Origin: Citrus sinensis
Lineage: Eukaryota > Streptophyta > Magnoliopsida > Sapindales > Rutaceae
NCBI RefSeq assembly: GCF_022201045.2
Contig: NC_068561.1
Span: 25,550,501 to 25,614,500, forward strand
Direction of reading: 5' to 3'
Length of the DNA stretch: 64,000 bases
Each line of letters starts with the position of its first letter. The first letter of the stretch is position 1. The position numbers and the translations under genes are program-made. Positions 33,596 through 46,525 of the stretch are shown here, piece after piece. The notes below the pieces were generated by a model that saw only the letters and a program-made list of their open reading frames with translations, was not told where the DNA came from and did not search any database.

Positions 33596-35725
33596 TCACC
33601 AGTAATCTGTGCAAGAGCAGCACCCATCTTGAAAACGATGGAAACGGTTGGTATCTCGAACAATTATATCCCTTTTTGTAAGCTTCGAAATAAGTTTCAC
33701 AGCAGAGTGGCAGTCATCGCACATCCTAAGATTTTTAATTACAAGGATGGGTGCTGTTGGAGGTGTTTCCATAAGGGCATACGCAATAGCCAACTTCTCA
33801 CTGTGATAGTTAAGATAGTCTTCTTTCTGCTCATCCTCCACATCATGGAGTACAGCAGCAACATCTGGTACATACCCCAGTGGCTTAATCTTAGCTGACA
33901 GTTCCCTTACTTTCTCATATATCTGACTAGATTCTGGGTGATTACTATCCCCAGAGATGAAAACATGGGTCGTATTCCTTATCTCAGTCCAGCTCGATCC
34001 AGGTTCTTTCTTGACTTTCCTAACCTTCATCAACTTCCGAATCTTTGAGACTCCATCCCACCTTTTTTCCTTAGCATACATATTAGATAGCAGTATATAT
34101 GTTCCCACATCATTAGGGTCCATATGTAAGACATATTCAGCTATCCGCCTTCCAAAACCATAGTTCTGATGGACACGAGAAGCATTGAGCAAGGTATGCC
34201 ATGCAACAACATCCCATTTGACTGGTGTAGACCTCATAAACTTCTCAGCCTCATCAAGTAGACCAGCCTTGCTCAAAAGTCCAACAATACATGTATAGTG
34301 CTCCAGACCAGGTACGATACCAATTTGTTTCATAAGGTGGTTCAAATAGTAGAAACCCTCTTGCACTAGACCCAAGTGGCCACAAGCAGAGAGAACCCCA
34401 ACAAAAGTTACATGGTTAGGACGTTCTTCTGCGGCCAGCATGTTCTGAAACAGTGTCAGAGCTTCCCTACCAAGTCCATGATGTGAATAGCCACATATCA
34501 TAGCATTCCAAGTTATAATATCTCGATATCTCATATCAGAGAAAACTTTATTAGCCGCTTCAATGTTGCCACCCTTTGCATACATATTGATCAAAGCATT
34601 TCCAACAATAAGATGCTCCTTAAAACCAGACTTTTCTATATGTGCATGTAACAGATCGCCATGTCTTAGTGCAGACAATCCTGCAGCAGAGTTCAGCATA
34701 ACAGCAAAAGTAAACTCATTTGGTCGAATGGCTTCATATTCCATTCCACAAAATAAATTCAATGCTTCCTCAAAATACTCATTCTGGAAGCAAGCGGCAA
34801 CCATTGCTGTCCACAACACCACATTTCGAGTTTCCAAACCTTCAAAAACCTTCTTAGCATTTGAAAACTTCCCACATTTTCCGTACATGCTAATCATCGC
34901 ACTGTTAATAAAGACATCAGGCTCAATATCACTCTTCAACATCTGGCTATGAACTTGCAAACCGAGTTTCAAATCTTTAAGAGAAGCAGAAAGGCCAAAA
35001 GCATTAACATAAGTAACACTATCCCACCTCACACTCCCACTCACCATCTTCCCCAAAACCTCAACCCCTCCCCTGAAACACTCATTTTCTATATGTCCAT
35101 TTAGAACTGAATTATACTCAAAAACGTCATATCCCGGCAACAAATCCAACAGCCGCTTTGCCATTTCCACATCTAAACACTTGGTGTACAATTCCACAAG
35201 CGCGTTCCTCACATACTTACAAAACACCAATCCAGACTTGAAGACATAACCATGGCATTGCCTCCCCTCTGCACCTCTTCCACTTCTTGAACAAGATGAA
35301 AGAACAATCGAAAATATGTACTCATTTGGTTCCAAATTGTCCCCAGAAACCATGTTCTTAAACAGTTTAAGAGTTTCCAATAAGAACCCATTATGCAAAT
35401 ACCATGTCATCAATGAACTATAAGAAACTACATTTCTTTGGCGCATATTATCAAACAATTGGCGCGCAATTGAAATTTGGTTACATTTTGCATATAAGTT
35501 GACTAAAGAGTTCGTTAGAACAACGTTCTCGTTCCTGGAGGATTCAGTGGTTATGATCAAATGGGCGTGGATTACTTTGCCCAGTTTTAAATCCTTTGAA
35601 TCGGCAGAGTGTTTTAAGAGCTTAAGAGTGTCTTCAACAGAGGGAGGTGCGCGGTTTTGTTTAAAAAGAAATGGCGCGCACCTGGTAGCCGCCTGTGGGC
35701 TTGTTGGCGGTTTTCGGGCCGGCAT
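33596..35725 (-). CDS. PLS-class pentatricopeptide repeat protein with DYW domain
   Basis: Intronless frame of 709 residues from the first ATG (35723-35725); the frame extends further upstream but without an ATG. The N-terminus (MPARKPPTSPQAATR) resembles an organelle transit peptide. A series of P, L and S type repeats follows, with typical words such as NALINMYAKGGNIEAANKVF and ITWNAMICGYSHHGLGREAL, then the E and E+ motifs. The C-terminal DYW domain has HSEKLAIAYAL, the CDDCH zinc motif and the terminal GCCSCTDYW. DYW proteins bind organelle transcripts and perform C-to-U editing, the HxE and CxxC residues forming the deaminase site. It is probably the counterpart of Arabidopsis At5g39680, an inference from overall resemblance. 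It is divergent from the ligase gene at 36.2 kb. Confidence 0.92.
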   Translation of the reverse strand: MPARKPPTSPQAATRCAPFLFKQNRAPPSVEDTLKLLKHSADSKDLKLGKVIHAHLIITTESSRNENVVLTNSLVNLYAKCNQISIARQLFDNMRQRNVVSYSSLMTWYLHNGFLLETLKLFKNMVSGDNLEPNEYIFSIVLSSCSRSGRGAEGRQCHGYVFKSGLVFCKYVRNALVELYTKCLDVEMAKRLLDLLPGYDVFEYNSVLNGHIENECFRGGVEVLGKMVSGSVRWDSVTYVNAFGLSASLKDLKLGLQVHSQMLKSDIEPDVFINSAMISMYGKCGKFSNAKKVFEGLETRNVVLWTAMVAACFQNEYFEEALNLFCGMEYEAIRPNEFTFAVMLNSAAGLSALRHGDLLHAHIEKSGFKEHLIVGNALINMYAKGGNIEAANKVFSDMRYRDIITWNAMICGYSHHGLGREALTLFQNMLAAEERPNHVTFVGVLSACGHLGLVQEGFYYLNHLMKQIGIVPGLEHYTCIVGLLSKAGLLDEAEKFMRSTPVKWDVVAWHTLLNASRVHQNYGFGRRIAEYVLHMDPNDVGTYILLSNMYAKEKRWDGVSKIRKLMKVRKVKKEPGSSWTEIRNTTHVFISGDSNHPESSQIYEKVRELSAKIKPLGYVPDVAAVLHDVEDEQKEDYLNYHSEKLAIAYALMETPPTAPILVIKNLRMCDDCHSAVKLISKLTKRDIIVRDTNRFHRFQDGCCSCTDYW

Positions 35726-35839
35726 TTGGTTTGCGTTACACCCCGCAAAGGCAAAGCAAAAGCACGTGTTTATTTCCTTTTGATTTTGAACCCATTCAAT
35801 TGCAAGGTAGGTGCATGTATCAAAACACACAGGCTTTTG

Positions 35840-36175
35840 ATTTTCAAATACTTATATTGAGAGCAAATTCCTTCTTTTTAAATATAACATAGATCAACTC
35901 AGTAAGTGTTACAAGTAATATAAAAGTATAAACAATAAAAATTATAATATTTTAGCCGTAATATAATAGAAATGAATAGTTTTCTAATTATAAAATATTA
36001 GTAATATTATAATTATAATTATTTTTAAAATAAATACAACACATAAATTGTATATATAATTATAAAACAGTCTTATATTGATACGTATCTCATTTTCCAC
36101 ATCCAATTTCAACTTTTTTTTTTTTAAAAGACATCGAATTTCAACTTCTGACATACTAAAAAATAAAAATAAAAA
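35840..36175. other. Divergent promoter region
   Basis: About 350 AT-rich bases lie between the PPR gene (minus) and the 5' leader of the ligase gene (plus). No coding sequence. Shared promoter elements are likely. Confidence 0.45.
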
Positions 36176-36179
36176 CGGC

Positions 36180-38469
36180 TGTGCAGGTCAAACCGCCAGA
36201 AGGTGCAATAAAACGGCGTCGCCGATTTGCTATATTCGAAACGACGCCGTTCCCTGTATCTTTCTAAGTTCTCCCTTTTGTCACCATATCTCCATTGAAT
36301 CCGAAACACGGAGAGAACTCACTTTCAGGTAAGCCACATAATGATCCTTATTATCTAAGTTTACAATGAACATTAGAAAAAAGGAAAAAATTTTCCGTTT
36401 TAATTCCCAAAGTTAAATTTGGAATCTTGAGATACTTGTGAAGCCCACCACATGTTTGATTTAAGTGCTCAATAACTTTCATACGTTGTATGATAAATGT
36501 TACAATCTTTTGTTATCAATAATATCAACTTTTATTGCTTTTAAATACTGGGTTATATTAAAAAATGACAAAAAATTTCCCCCCTTCTTTTCTCCCTTTG
36601 GGTTAGAATTTAGTGGCGTTGAATGATGATACAGCAACAAGGAAAAAAAGTGGGACTTCCACTCATGAATCTTGTGAGATTAAACAGAACACCCATTTTG
36701 AAACAACTGCATTTGGAGGAAAAATTGCTTCGTAAATCGTCTACTAATTGGTGCATCATTAATGATGGAACAGATACTCCTGCCATTGTGATGGGCATTT
36801 CTGGGTAAGTATGTTAAGGTGAGTTCGAAAATGTTTTTGATTATATTTCTTTTGAGTTAAATAGTGTTTGTAGAGAAAGAACTTCTGATTCTTTTTCACC
36901 AAAAATGGGTTTTAGAAGTATATATATCAATTGCTTACCCAAAATGCAATCAAAGTGCTCTCTTGATCCTATAAAGGTAGAATTTTGGTTTTCTTGAGAG
37001 AATGATATGGACGGTACTGCTACCATATTTATCATACGCTGGCTGAGAAGGATTTATTTTGAGTGGTGGGTATTTTATGCAGGAAACCTTCGGAACTTCT
37101 TGAAATTGGGTCAGTGTTACGAGATCAGGTTCCTGTCATGAAAAGGTTTACTGGAGGAGGCACGGTTGTTGTTGACAAGGGAACTGTTTTTGTCACTTTG
37201 ATATGCAACAAGGATGATGTTCCTGGCGTGCAGCCATTTCCCCGTTCCATCATGTCTTGGAGTGGTCTTTTGTATAATCAAGTGTTTAAAGGGATTGCTG
37301 ATTTCCAACTTCGCGAGAATGGTATCTGTTCTGATCTCTGCTTGAAATCCATTAATCTCTTAGCTTTTATGCTACTTGTTGGGAGCTTATAGAAAAAAAA
37401 TTTCTTACTGCACTAACTTAATCACATAGGGGTTCCAATGGTTTCATGTTATGCTGCTCAGAAGATTATTGCAAGTTTTAAGTTGATTAAGACTGACAAT
37501 GTTTCAGCATTCTTTCTGATCATCTAAAGCTGCAAGAAGCACATACAGTAATATTCTGCAAAACATTTACTCCGACGTGGATTGTTGTGTTGTTATATTT
37601 AGATTCCATGGAGTTGTACCTTTTCATTTAGTACTGTTAATTCCCACTCAATTACACCAGTCTAACTGTTAATGTGTGATTTCCTTTCTTGATTTGGAGG
37701 TTATTTACGACTTAATAATTAAAGAGACTCCTGCTTCCAACTACATAACTCGTTTGAATCTGCTTTAGATTATGTGTTTGGCAATCGCAAGTTTGGTGGA
37801 AATGCTCAATCTATTACCAAAAACCGTTGGATACACCACACCTCTTTCTTATGGGATTATGCGGAGGGCAACATGGCCTACCTGAAGCAACCTGCCCGGG
37901 CTCCTGAGTATAGAATGGTAAGATTTTTTATTTTTATAAATTTTGCACTATATTTCTCAGATTGAGTTTCATTTTGCGGCAATATTATGTAAACCATGAA
38001 CACAGTGCTTTAGTTAATTAAATTTTGCCATCTGTTGTAGTGCCACAAAATTGATACTTAATGAAATAGGTTAGATTGCAGTTTCCTAGCGATTACTTTG
38101 ATTCAACCATCTTTAGAAATGCTGCATCTCATTTATCCAATATGTAAATTTTGCTTTAACGCATGATGCACTGATTGACAAAATGCTATGCCTTGGGCAT
38201 TTCTCAATGCAATATCTTTCATACCTGCAATCCAGGAAAGAGGCCACACAGAATTTATCTGTCGAATGAATGAATATTTGCCAAGAACAGATTTCATAGA
38301 GAAAACAACTGAGGCTATTGAAACTTATTTCTCAGTGAAGAATGTAAACTTGGAGGCTACTGAAGAACCTTGTGGAGCAGAATTTGTACCTTCCACCAGG
38401 CTTCTCTCGAAGCAAGAACTTGAGGAAGCTTTGGGAACTCAGCCTGAGATTATTGGTGTCAGTTTTTAG
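36180..38469 (+). CDS. LPLA: Lipoate-protein ligase A family (biotin/lipoate A/B ligase)
   Basis: A non-coding first exon (about 36180-36328, donor GTAAGC) is followed by coding exons 36623-36804, 37083-37321, 37769-37917 and 38236-38469, all with GT-AG introns, giving 267 residues. The motif RFTGGGTVVVDKGTVFVTLI (starting residue about 81) is the ligase signature with the Gly-rich loop that binds the adenylated lipoate. KFGGNAQSI matches the second catalytic segment with the conserved lysine. The protein resembles plant LPLA (Arabidopsis At3g29010), which attaches octanoate or lipoate to mitochondrial GCS-H. Start chosen at the first ATG after the acceptor; MMIQQQGKK is short, so an N-terminal targeting signal is not obvious. 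Exon joins restore frame throughout. Confidence 0.88.
36212..36251. promoter_or_regulatory. Inverted AACGGCGTCG pair in the ligase leader
   Basis: AACGGCGTCG at 36212-36221 and its exact reverse complement CGACGCCGTT at 36242-36251, separated by 20 bases. The same word occurs 21 bases upstream of the captured gene start at 24895 (24916-24925). It may be a plant core-promoter or leader motif; the function is inference. Confidence 0.45.
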
Positions 38470-38509
38470 TTAAAGATCACACAGACATTCTTTTTTCTCT
38501 TTTATATGG

Positions 38510-40095
38510 GAATTAAATGGGTGTTTCCCGTTAAGTCTTTAACACGCGCTTATTTGAAGCCCAGATTCTTGAAAATTTCTTCTGACACTGCCTTTTTTCT
38601 CCGTTATTGGCTGCAAGCTTTATTTTCTGATACTGTAATTTGATTTGAAACTAAATTTATAATGTTTATTGAGAAAGGTGTAGACCATAAGAATAGTTTC
38701 TAAATGCTGCTCTGCATCAAGTTCAAGCATTCAATTATCATTGTTATGCACTTCTCGATCACTGAGTTATGAATAAAAAGTTTGTGCCATGCTTGTATTA
38801 TTCCATTATTATATTTCATTTCTGTTAACAACCAATCACAAATTGTGGTCTGCAGGTGTATATTCTAAACCTCTTGTACCCTTTAAAAGATTTTTTTTTT
38901 CATTAACTGCAAGTGGTTATCATAAACTTTTGGATTTATAGATTGACTTGCACACTTGGTAAGCTGGTATTCCTCCCTTAATTGACTGCATGGCACCTAT
39001 TGGTACCTATAGCTTGGTCCCTAGGTGTGACAAACTCTATTGGTACTTATTAGGGAAAATAATTGAACCTTCAGGAACAGTCACAGCCCTTAAAAGCAGT
39101 GCATTATGTGACAGGAGATCTCACACTCACACGTTTGTATTTGGCCCCAAAAACACAAACAAGCATCAAAAGCATGAGTCAACACCAACATGAATAGAAG
39201 ATATTTGCATGCTTTCAAAGTTCAAACAAGAATTACTAACGTGTGTTTTGTGGTTAAAGACAAATGTGCCTAAAAAATCCAACTGTAATCTGTGCACGTG
39301 AGGACCAGAATTTATGTGGTGATGTTCAACCAAGTAAAGTGTTCACAACTGAAATATTTTCCTGAATTTTGCAGGCCCATGACACAAGTATGTTTGAAAA
39401 GTCCCTCTTGGCTTTTCTTTTGTGTTTTGTTTTTGCTTCTGTTATCCCACGTCTTCTTTGCCCTATTTTGCAACTAACAGCTGTTCAGCCCCGCCCCTCT
39501 TTCTTTCTCCTTCCCATCAATCCAAAGAGTCTTAGTATTTTTGTTTACTTTGTATTCTACGATGTCATTTATATGCTCATATAATATGTTTTGCTTACTT
39601 AGTATTCTACATGGAAATTTCTAAATTCTTAATTAAACCGTCAATTTTTTTTTTTTGTTTTTGACCCAAATTTATGATATATTATGACATACAAGCCTTT
39701 ATCATATTAATTGTTAGAATAAAATGAAAGAGAAAATTTCTAATGTCTCACATTATTATTTATTGAATTATCATAAGAGGCCGTTTCATCCAAAGCTTTG
39801 TCTCATTCTTTTTCCCCGTCCTCAAATTGCTGATACTAGCAATCGGATTTAGAGATACAAAAATAAAGTTGATGAAGGTGGAAAAAGAAAGAGAGGAGGG
39901 GAGGGATAGTTCTCACTTGTTCAACTTTGGAAATGATGATTTATAATAATTGATAAAAGGCTACATGGACAGATGATTGTTTTCTCTGATGATGATGATA
40001 ATTAGGGCTAGCTAGCAAGCTAATTCTGAGCTGCCTAAAGAGAAGGTCATTTCATCTTTACTTGTAATGGTGCCTCTGCCAAAGCTAAGAGTTGC
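38510..40095. other. Intergenic DNA between ligase and MYB genes
   Basis: The ligase 3' untranslated region probably ends within the first 150-250 bases. The short frames near 38990 and 39292 have no recognisable features. The last 100 bases before 40100 are the probable 3' UTR of the minus-strand MYB gene. Confidence 0.4.
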
Positions 40096-40099
40096 ATTC

Positions 40100-41919
40100 T
40101 CAGGCTCCTACTCCAAGAAAATCTATAAATGGTGGTGATATTGTAGCCTCTAAATGGCTAGTTCCTCTTTTGTTTTCTGCAGCTGATTGTGATGACGATG
40201 ATGAAGCTGATGGTTCAATGATTGTGACTTGAGATGCTGCTGATGCCATGGTGTCTGAGAAACCAGCAGCAGCTGAAAGATGATAGTTGCTTGAATGTTG
40301 CATTGGCATTAAAAATTGTTGTTGATGATGATGATGTGTATAGGGACTTGAAACTGTGAAGCTTGCACCATCTTTCATGATCATACCCCATTGCTGCATG
40401 CTCTTCTGGCTAAAACTGTCGTCACTTTTGTAACCTGAAAACACAACAATCGCCACCACCGTTTCATCAAAAGAGGAGAAGTAAATAAATACTATATCCA
40501 CCATCAACTTGAAGTTGAAGACACAAATTTCCTGAATTTGAATCTCGCTCACTTCAGAGTTGAGGAGATCAGTTTTGGGGAAAAAGAAAAAGAATCTGAA
40601 AGTGAATAAATGATTTAAAGCAAAGGAATAAGGGAACTTGAGATGACATTCACCATGTTGAACTTGAATTGGAAAGACATTAGATGTGTGAGAAAAACAA
40701 AATAATAATAATAATAATAATAATGTAATTAACAAAGTGAGAGAGGAGGAAACACAATAATCCAAAATGCACTTAGAATGCAAATTAACTAATGTAGGTA
40801 TAGGGGGAGACCAAAAAGACAAACCAGAAAAGAAATCAAAAGGTGTCTGATTTTCACAAGATAATAATTTGTTGTTGCTGCTGCTGCTTGTTGACCCAAG
40901 AAACAAATCTTTACCAAAACTCACGCCTTGTTCACTAGCTGTGATCAAGTTAGTATAAGACCAATTACACCCACCAATGGGAGCTTGAAATGATGGTTTC
41001 CGTGGTGATGATGAGTCTAAGAAGCTGACACTGCTGCTGCTGATATCATGGACGTTGTTAATGTTAGGTTCTAAGTCATTGGCTGCGACGGCAGCTTCCA
41101 ATTTTTTATCATCAACAACCTGATTCAGAAATTTTCTCCTCCTATAATAAGCACTTGATTGTTCCCTGTATTTTCTTGCCATGATCACATGCCAATGGTT
41201 TTTCACAGCATTATCAGTTCTTCCAGGGAACAGCCTAGCTATCATAGCCCATTTGTTGCCGTACACTCTATGTGCTGCCATTAGCCTCTCCTCTTCATCT
41301 TCACTAAAAGCCCTTTTGTTTATCCTTGGATCCAATTGATTGAACCATCTCAATCTGCAACTCTTGCCTTCAAGTTAATTTACCCCAAAAAAAAAGCTTT
41401 ATTAGTGAAAAACAAAAGGTAAAACAAACGAAATTGATCATAATTAAATAAATATTTACCTGATCTTCCTTCTAACTTCTCTGCTATAAGGTTCCAGTTT
41501 TGAGGGCCATAAAGGGCCACAAGTTCCTTGAGCTTTGAGTCCTCAGCTGGTCTCCAATGGCCTCTTGAACAAACTTTTGACAGCCCACCATCCATTTTCT
41601 TCACATCTTCCATGTCTTCATAACCATCAACAGATTCATCAACCTTGTTATTATTGTCACTGTCACCTCCTGCTGCTAGGTCACTCTTCTGATGATCAGA
41701 ACTGTCGCAGTAACAAATATTTTGTGAGGTGACAATGTGGCCACTATTATTTCTCGGAGAAGCGCAGAGAGAACCCATGTGTGCTACTGCTGCAAACATA
41801 TCCATTGATGAATTAATGGTAGGTGCATTTGCATTGATAGTGTTTTTGTAGTGATTGGTCATGCTATTCATTTTTCTTTTGTGACAGGAGGTGCTGTTGT
41901 GGAACTGTTGCAAGGTCAT
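40100..41919 (-). CDS. R2R3-MYB transcription factor, MYB105/MYB117 (LOF) class
   Basis: Exons (minus): 41919-41460, 41367-40825 and 40434-40100; GT-AG introns, 445 residues. R2 spans about residues 118-168 (RGHWRPAEDSKLKELVALYG and on, with GRSGKSCRLRWFNQ across the first intron). R3 follows (about 170-220), starting INKRAFSEDEEERL and containing GRTDNAVKNHWHVIMARKYR; its first tryptophan is replaced by Phe, as usual in R3. The CSRGHW start and the C-terminal PFIDFLGVGA place it in subgroup 21 with MYB105 and MYB117 (LATERAL ORGAN FUSION), which set organ boundaries. First ATG after an upstream stretch without ATG is at 41919. The C-terminus has His- and Gln-rich runs. An AAT microsatellite lies in intron 2. 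Confidence 0.92.
40704..40724. repeat. AAT trinucleotide microsatellite in MYB intron 2
   Basis: Seven to eight tandem AAT units. Confidence 0.8.
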
Positions 41920-42005
41920 GTTCTTAAGGCCTAAAATGGAAAAAGGAACTGCCACAAGATACAAAGAAAACTAATGAGAGAGAGAGTGAATGAGAGGAAA
42001 GAGAA

Positions 42006-42016
42006 AATATATATAC
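42006..42016 (-). promoter_or_regulatory. TATA box of the MYB gene
   Basis: Minus strand TATATATATTTT, about 90 bases before the ATG at 41919. Confidence 0.4.
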
Positions 42017-42029
42017 ATGTTTATTTTTT

Positions 42030-45000
42030 TTTAAATGAAGAGGGCACGAGACCCATAAAGTTTGTTTTAGTAGAGAATTAGATAGCTCTCACGGTTAGAA
42101 ACAGACAATTAGACCTCAATCGTTTAAGAAATTAGCATTATGATCCTTTTCATTAGTAATTACGTTTATTTGGAAGGACATAAGACATTATTATATTATA
42201 ACATTCATTAGCTAAGATTAATATACTATATGACGCCCTTTATCTTCACCCAAATTTGGGGAATTCACTAATGGAAATATGGAATGGTCTGATCGTCCAA
42301 TTTGAAAGTCTAATTATTATTTTTTTTTTTTAAGGGAGAAAAAACGAGTCTCTGTCTTTGCCTTTGTTGTAAAAGAAGTCTAAACGACCACTTGCACATA
42401 TCCTCTTGTTTAGGCAGTTTTTTCACTGTTCAGATTGAGTCCATTGGCTCTGTTTCGACTCTTTTCTGTAGGGTGATGAAAGTGAAAGCTGCACGCTATT
42501 TTGTGGTGCGTCAGCCACACAGTTTATTGATTCATTCATTTGAACAAAGATTGCCAAAATAAGCATTAACTACGTACTGGAGCTAAAAAGTGATCAAGGA
42601 GACAAGAAGATGGTGAAGATAAGGGGTCTTAACTTTTAGTATGGGCATTAGAGATAAGATGGGATCTTAACAATAAACCTTCTGTGTTTAACAAAATCGG
42701 ATGATCTTGTTTAGTAATAAATGACTAGAATTTGAAAGGCTAATACCATATCCATTGTCAATTAGCTTCTCAAAACGGTGGAAAGAGGGCTCCAAAAAAA
42801 AAAAAAAATTCTGATGCTCTGATTCCTATAAAAGATCTATTACAGGTGCATAATATTTTAAAATTTATTCAAAATGCTGGCTGTTTTGTTAGAAGAACAT
42901 AACTCAATACTAATGGTTTATCTTGAACGTCACTCGTCTAGCATTAATTGTAATGTATCACAAAAAAAATGTCCAAGAGATTTAGTAATACACACGTGAC
43001 ACATAGATGAAATATCAAACCCTAGTGAAATAATTAATATAGCAAGATACATATATAGAATGAAGTACTGAATTAAATAACATATTATCATCTTTCATCA
43101 ATAAATTTAGATGTTCCATCATTTCGTATAGTTAATTTTTCTGAGGAGTGGATGTAACATATATTTTTTAAAATAAGAATTCAACGTAATTAAATTACTA
43201 AGAATTGAATATAAAACGTGTAGACGATTGCACCTACGAATAAGTTTACGTACCATTATTCAATATGGAATTGTAAAATATATTTGAGTTAGTACATTGC
43301 ATGCAAACGCCTGAGGTGGGACTGGCGTATACAGTGTGTTTCTGCAGGGCTTATTGAAAACTGAGAAGGTTCTTTCTTAATTATTATCTTTCTCTTGTGT
43401 CCAAGATCACTTACACACGTGTGGATGGCGTCTAGTGTCACGCGTGAGGAGGTTGTACTTTAAATCTGTATGTGGACAGAACCGAACCTTAGCTAACCCT
43501 AACCCTAAGGGCTGCCTGTCACTCGATAACTTAACCATTTGGGGCTGTCTCTCTCTAACTTGACAAAAGAAGATGACTGTAGTTCCGCAGAACGCTCAAA
43601 GACCTTACAAATTTACAATTAAGAGGCCGAGAAACAAGGACATGCCACCTCACAAACATTAAATAACATCCAACTCTCTCTCTGCTTCTAGCTATCACTG
43701 TCAGTGATATAACTTCGAGACCGTACTTCTTTAGGCTTCTGCTTACTCTTTTAATTCTTTTTCTACAAAAAAAAATTGTTTATTGTTATTTAATTGACCA
43801 CCTGAACAAATTTAGGCTCAGCGTTCTGCACCCAGAAGCCATAAGAAGGTAATAATATAATTAAAGAGGGAACTAGCAGTTTGATACGTGTATGGATCAT
43901 CTCTTTGAGCCTTCTCTATCATTGAGCCTTCTCTGGGCAAAGTTGATGACATCAGCAATTAATCCCCAGATTTAAACTATATGCGAGACAATATTAATTC
44001 CTCATGGGCACGTGGCTAAGGAAGGGCAAGTTACAAATTTGGATCCTATTGATGCTTAAATAATTTGCAATGGAGGAAACTGCATGGTTCGAAACACAAA
44101 TTACCAATATCTATTCGTTTAAGGGTCCAGATTGTTGTGGGAAAAAATATTTTTATCTCAAACAAGAACTTCTCAAATTTAACTTTTTAGGGATCGATAT
44201 ACTCATCGCACCATTGAATCTCATATTATAGGCAAAATATATAATAAATAATAAATAATACTAAAATTAAAAAAAAAATGTATATGATATAGTTATACGG
44301 ATGGCCCTGAATGAAGAGTCAAAAGGTAAACCAAAATCTCAAGGCAAGTCTGTTGAGGAAACGTGAGGCATATTTCAGGAGCTTTCTCAATTATGCAGTC
44401 TGAATTAATTAATTACCTAGAAAAATTTTCACCCCCCAAGTAAAACTTTGTTAACTCATTATCATCATTATTTAAAAAAGAAAAAAATCTTGTGGAGGAG
44501 ATTTGTGTTGGAGAAATTGCCGATGACTTTAATTTCGGCGACAATCCTCTTGAAGTTAAGCGATGCCTCAAAAAGGCGCACAAAATCTAGCTTAGATAAT
44601 AGAGATAACTTAAGGTTGAAACCTTTTTAAAGGACTGAATAGAGAATTGATTTTTTTTTTCTCTTTCTTCTTTGGGTACCTGAGGAAGAATTGTAGTGAA
44701 AAATACAAAAAAAAAAAAAAAGATAGAAAAAATGTGAGTAATAATCTAGCCTACTGAAGATGAAAATTGAGTTATTTCAATTGTTTGTTTCTTTTCATTT
44801 GTTCAAGTTTTTACTGGGTGGAATCACAAGTTTGCTCTCACGATTTGACATGATGGAGGACAAGGCCAATTGGCCATAAAGAACTGACAGTCACAGATAC
44901 GGGGCCTAGCCTAATAGCTAGAAATTTTGCTTGTAAAATCAGCATGGAATCGTTTGTACGTTGGGTTGAATAGACTCACTGACAATTTCAAATTTCAGAA

Positions 45001-46445
45001 TGCTGAGAGCTTTCTGTTTCTTGTGATATTAAAGGCCTATCCCAATGTTCATGCAACTGGTCAAAACAGTATGCCACATTTATTAACAGGATTTTAACAT
45101 TATAAAATCGCCCGGCTCACACATCTAATTATAAAAAATGAAAAGAGAATGTGAATATGTATCAAGGTAAAAGCTCGTTTAAACAGCTAGTTTTATGGCA
45201 AGCAGAAGTGCCTTTTTCAGTTCTGCTTTCTGTGTGATAGGGTATATTTTATGAATGAAAGCTAGCTCAAACTCCTAGTAAGACTATGACTTAGCAATTG
45301 CAGAGGGAATAAATAAAGCTTGTGGCTTCAAATTTGGAACTGCATTTCAAATATATAACTTGGAATTGTTTTTAATAATATTACATTACAATTAATATAT
45401 TTAGAGTCAGAAATTAATCTCTTAGAACTAATGAGAATGTAACAATGTCTTTGCACAATTAAGGCAAGTATAATAACATCATTACGATATGTCTATATAC
45501 ATATGGCAAGAAATCATGGCATTTTGGACAATGGTGTAATCAAAATTTTGGTCCAATAAGGGCTAAAATGAACAAACTACTGACATAAAGGTAAAAATAA
45601 AATATCTGGAAATTATGTTGGCCAAAAAGTAAAATGGTCACAAAATACACCACATTTCAATTAGTACCCCTTATCTTCCCTTTTTCCCCCACTCCACAAC
45701 TTAAGTCTAACCCTTAATAATGGATTATATATTGAGAAGATGAATCCATAATTTATGATATCTGATTTTTTTTCTTTATGTCGCCTGATTTTTTGTATAA
45801 ATTTATCTTTGATAATATTAATACATATAAGGAATTTGAACCTCCTTCTACACATTAAAATTACAGTTATAACTCAACTAGTAAGTGATACTCATCATAA
45901 AACTTTGAATTTAGTTTAAAGATTTACATGGTAATGCAATTAGTTATTAACCTCCAATATTAAAAGGTTTTGAAAATTAAATGCTTCTGACTTCTTATAT
46001 GTGGTCTATTAAAAAAAAAATTCTTATTGTGGTGTATTTAATTAACATTAAATATGATCTTAGATATTAATGTCGATCACACATTTAACAATGCTTAAAT
46101 TTTGAGTCTTGGGATTATCTAACTATTATGATATGAGTTATGAAATCAACAAAATCTATAGCTCCGAAATGCATTGATAATCCGCCAATAAAAAGCATCA
46201 TGAAAGGGGGAAGAACTTGTATAAATAAGAGTTAGCAAATTAATAATAAACTACAGTGTTCAAACCATACAAGATTTCTTGTTAATATCATATGTAAAGA
46301 TAACAAATAAACCACCCAAACGCAAGACAACAATAAGAGAAAAACAAAACAGCGCCAAACAACAAGATTAGAACCAATATTAACCTCATAAAACAACTAA
46401 ATATCGTTTGATGAAATAGAAATTATATCACTTTTAATAAATAAA
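42030..46445. other. Intergenic DNA upstream of the MYB gene, no gene seen
   Basis: Open frames are short and unsupported. A G-box (CACGTG) lies near 43417-43422, about 1.5 kb upstream of the MYB start. A telomere-like TAACCCTAACCCTAA lies near 43494-43508. A-rich tracts lie near 42795 and 44707. Confidence 0.45.
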
Positions 46446-46447
46446 TA

Positions 46448-46451
<4 letters not shown>

Positions 46452-46523
<72 letters not shown>
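46452..46523. repeat. TA microsatellite, 72 bp, abutting the F-box pseudogene
   Basis: About 36 TA units. It directly precedes the first readable F-box codons. Confidence 0.9.

Positions 46524-46525
<2 letters not shown>

Noticed and set aside
35726-35830. N-terminal extension of the PPR frame
   Set aside because: The extended frame starts with GTG and contains no ATG before 35725, so the shorter protein is chosen.
41920-41964. N-terminal extension of the MYB frame
   Set aside because: Begins with TTG; the first ATG is at 41919.
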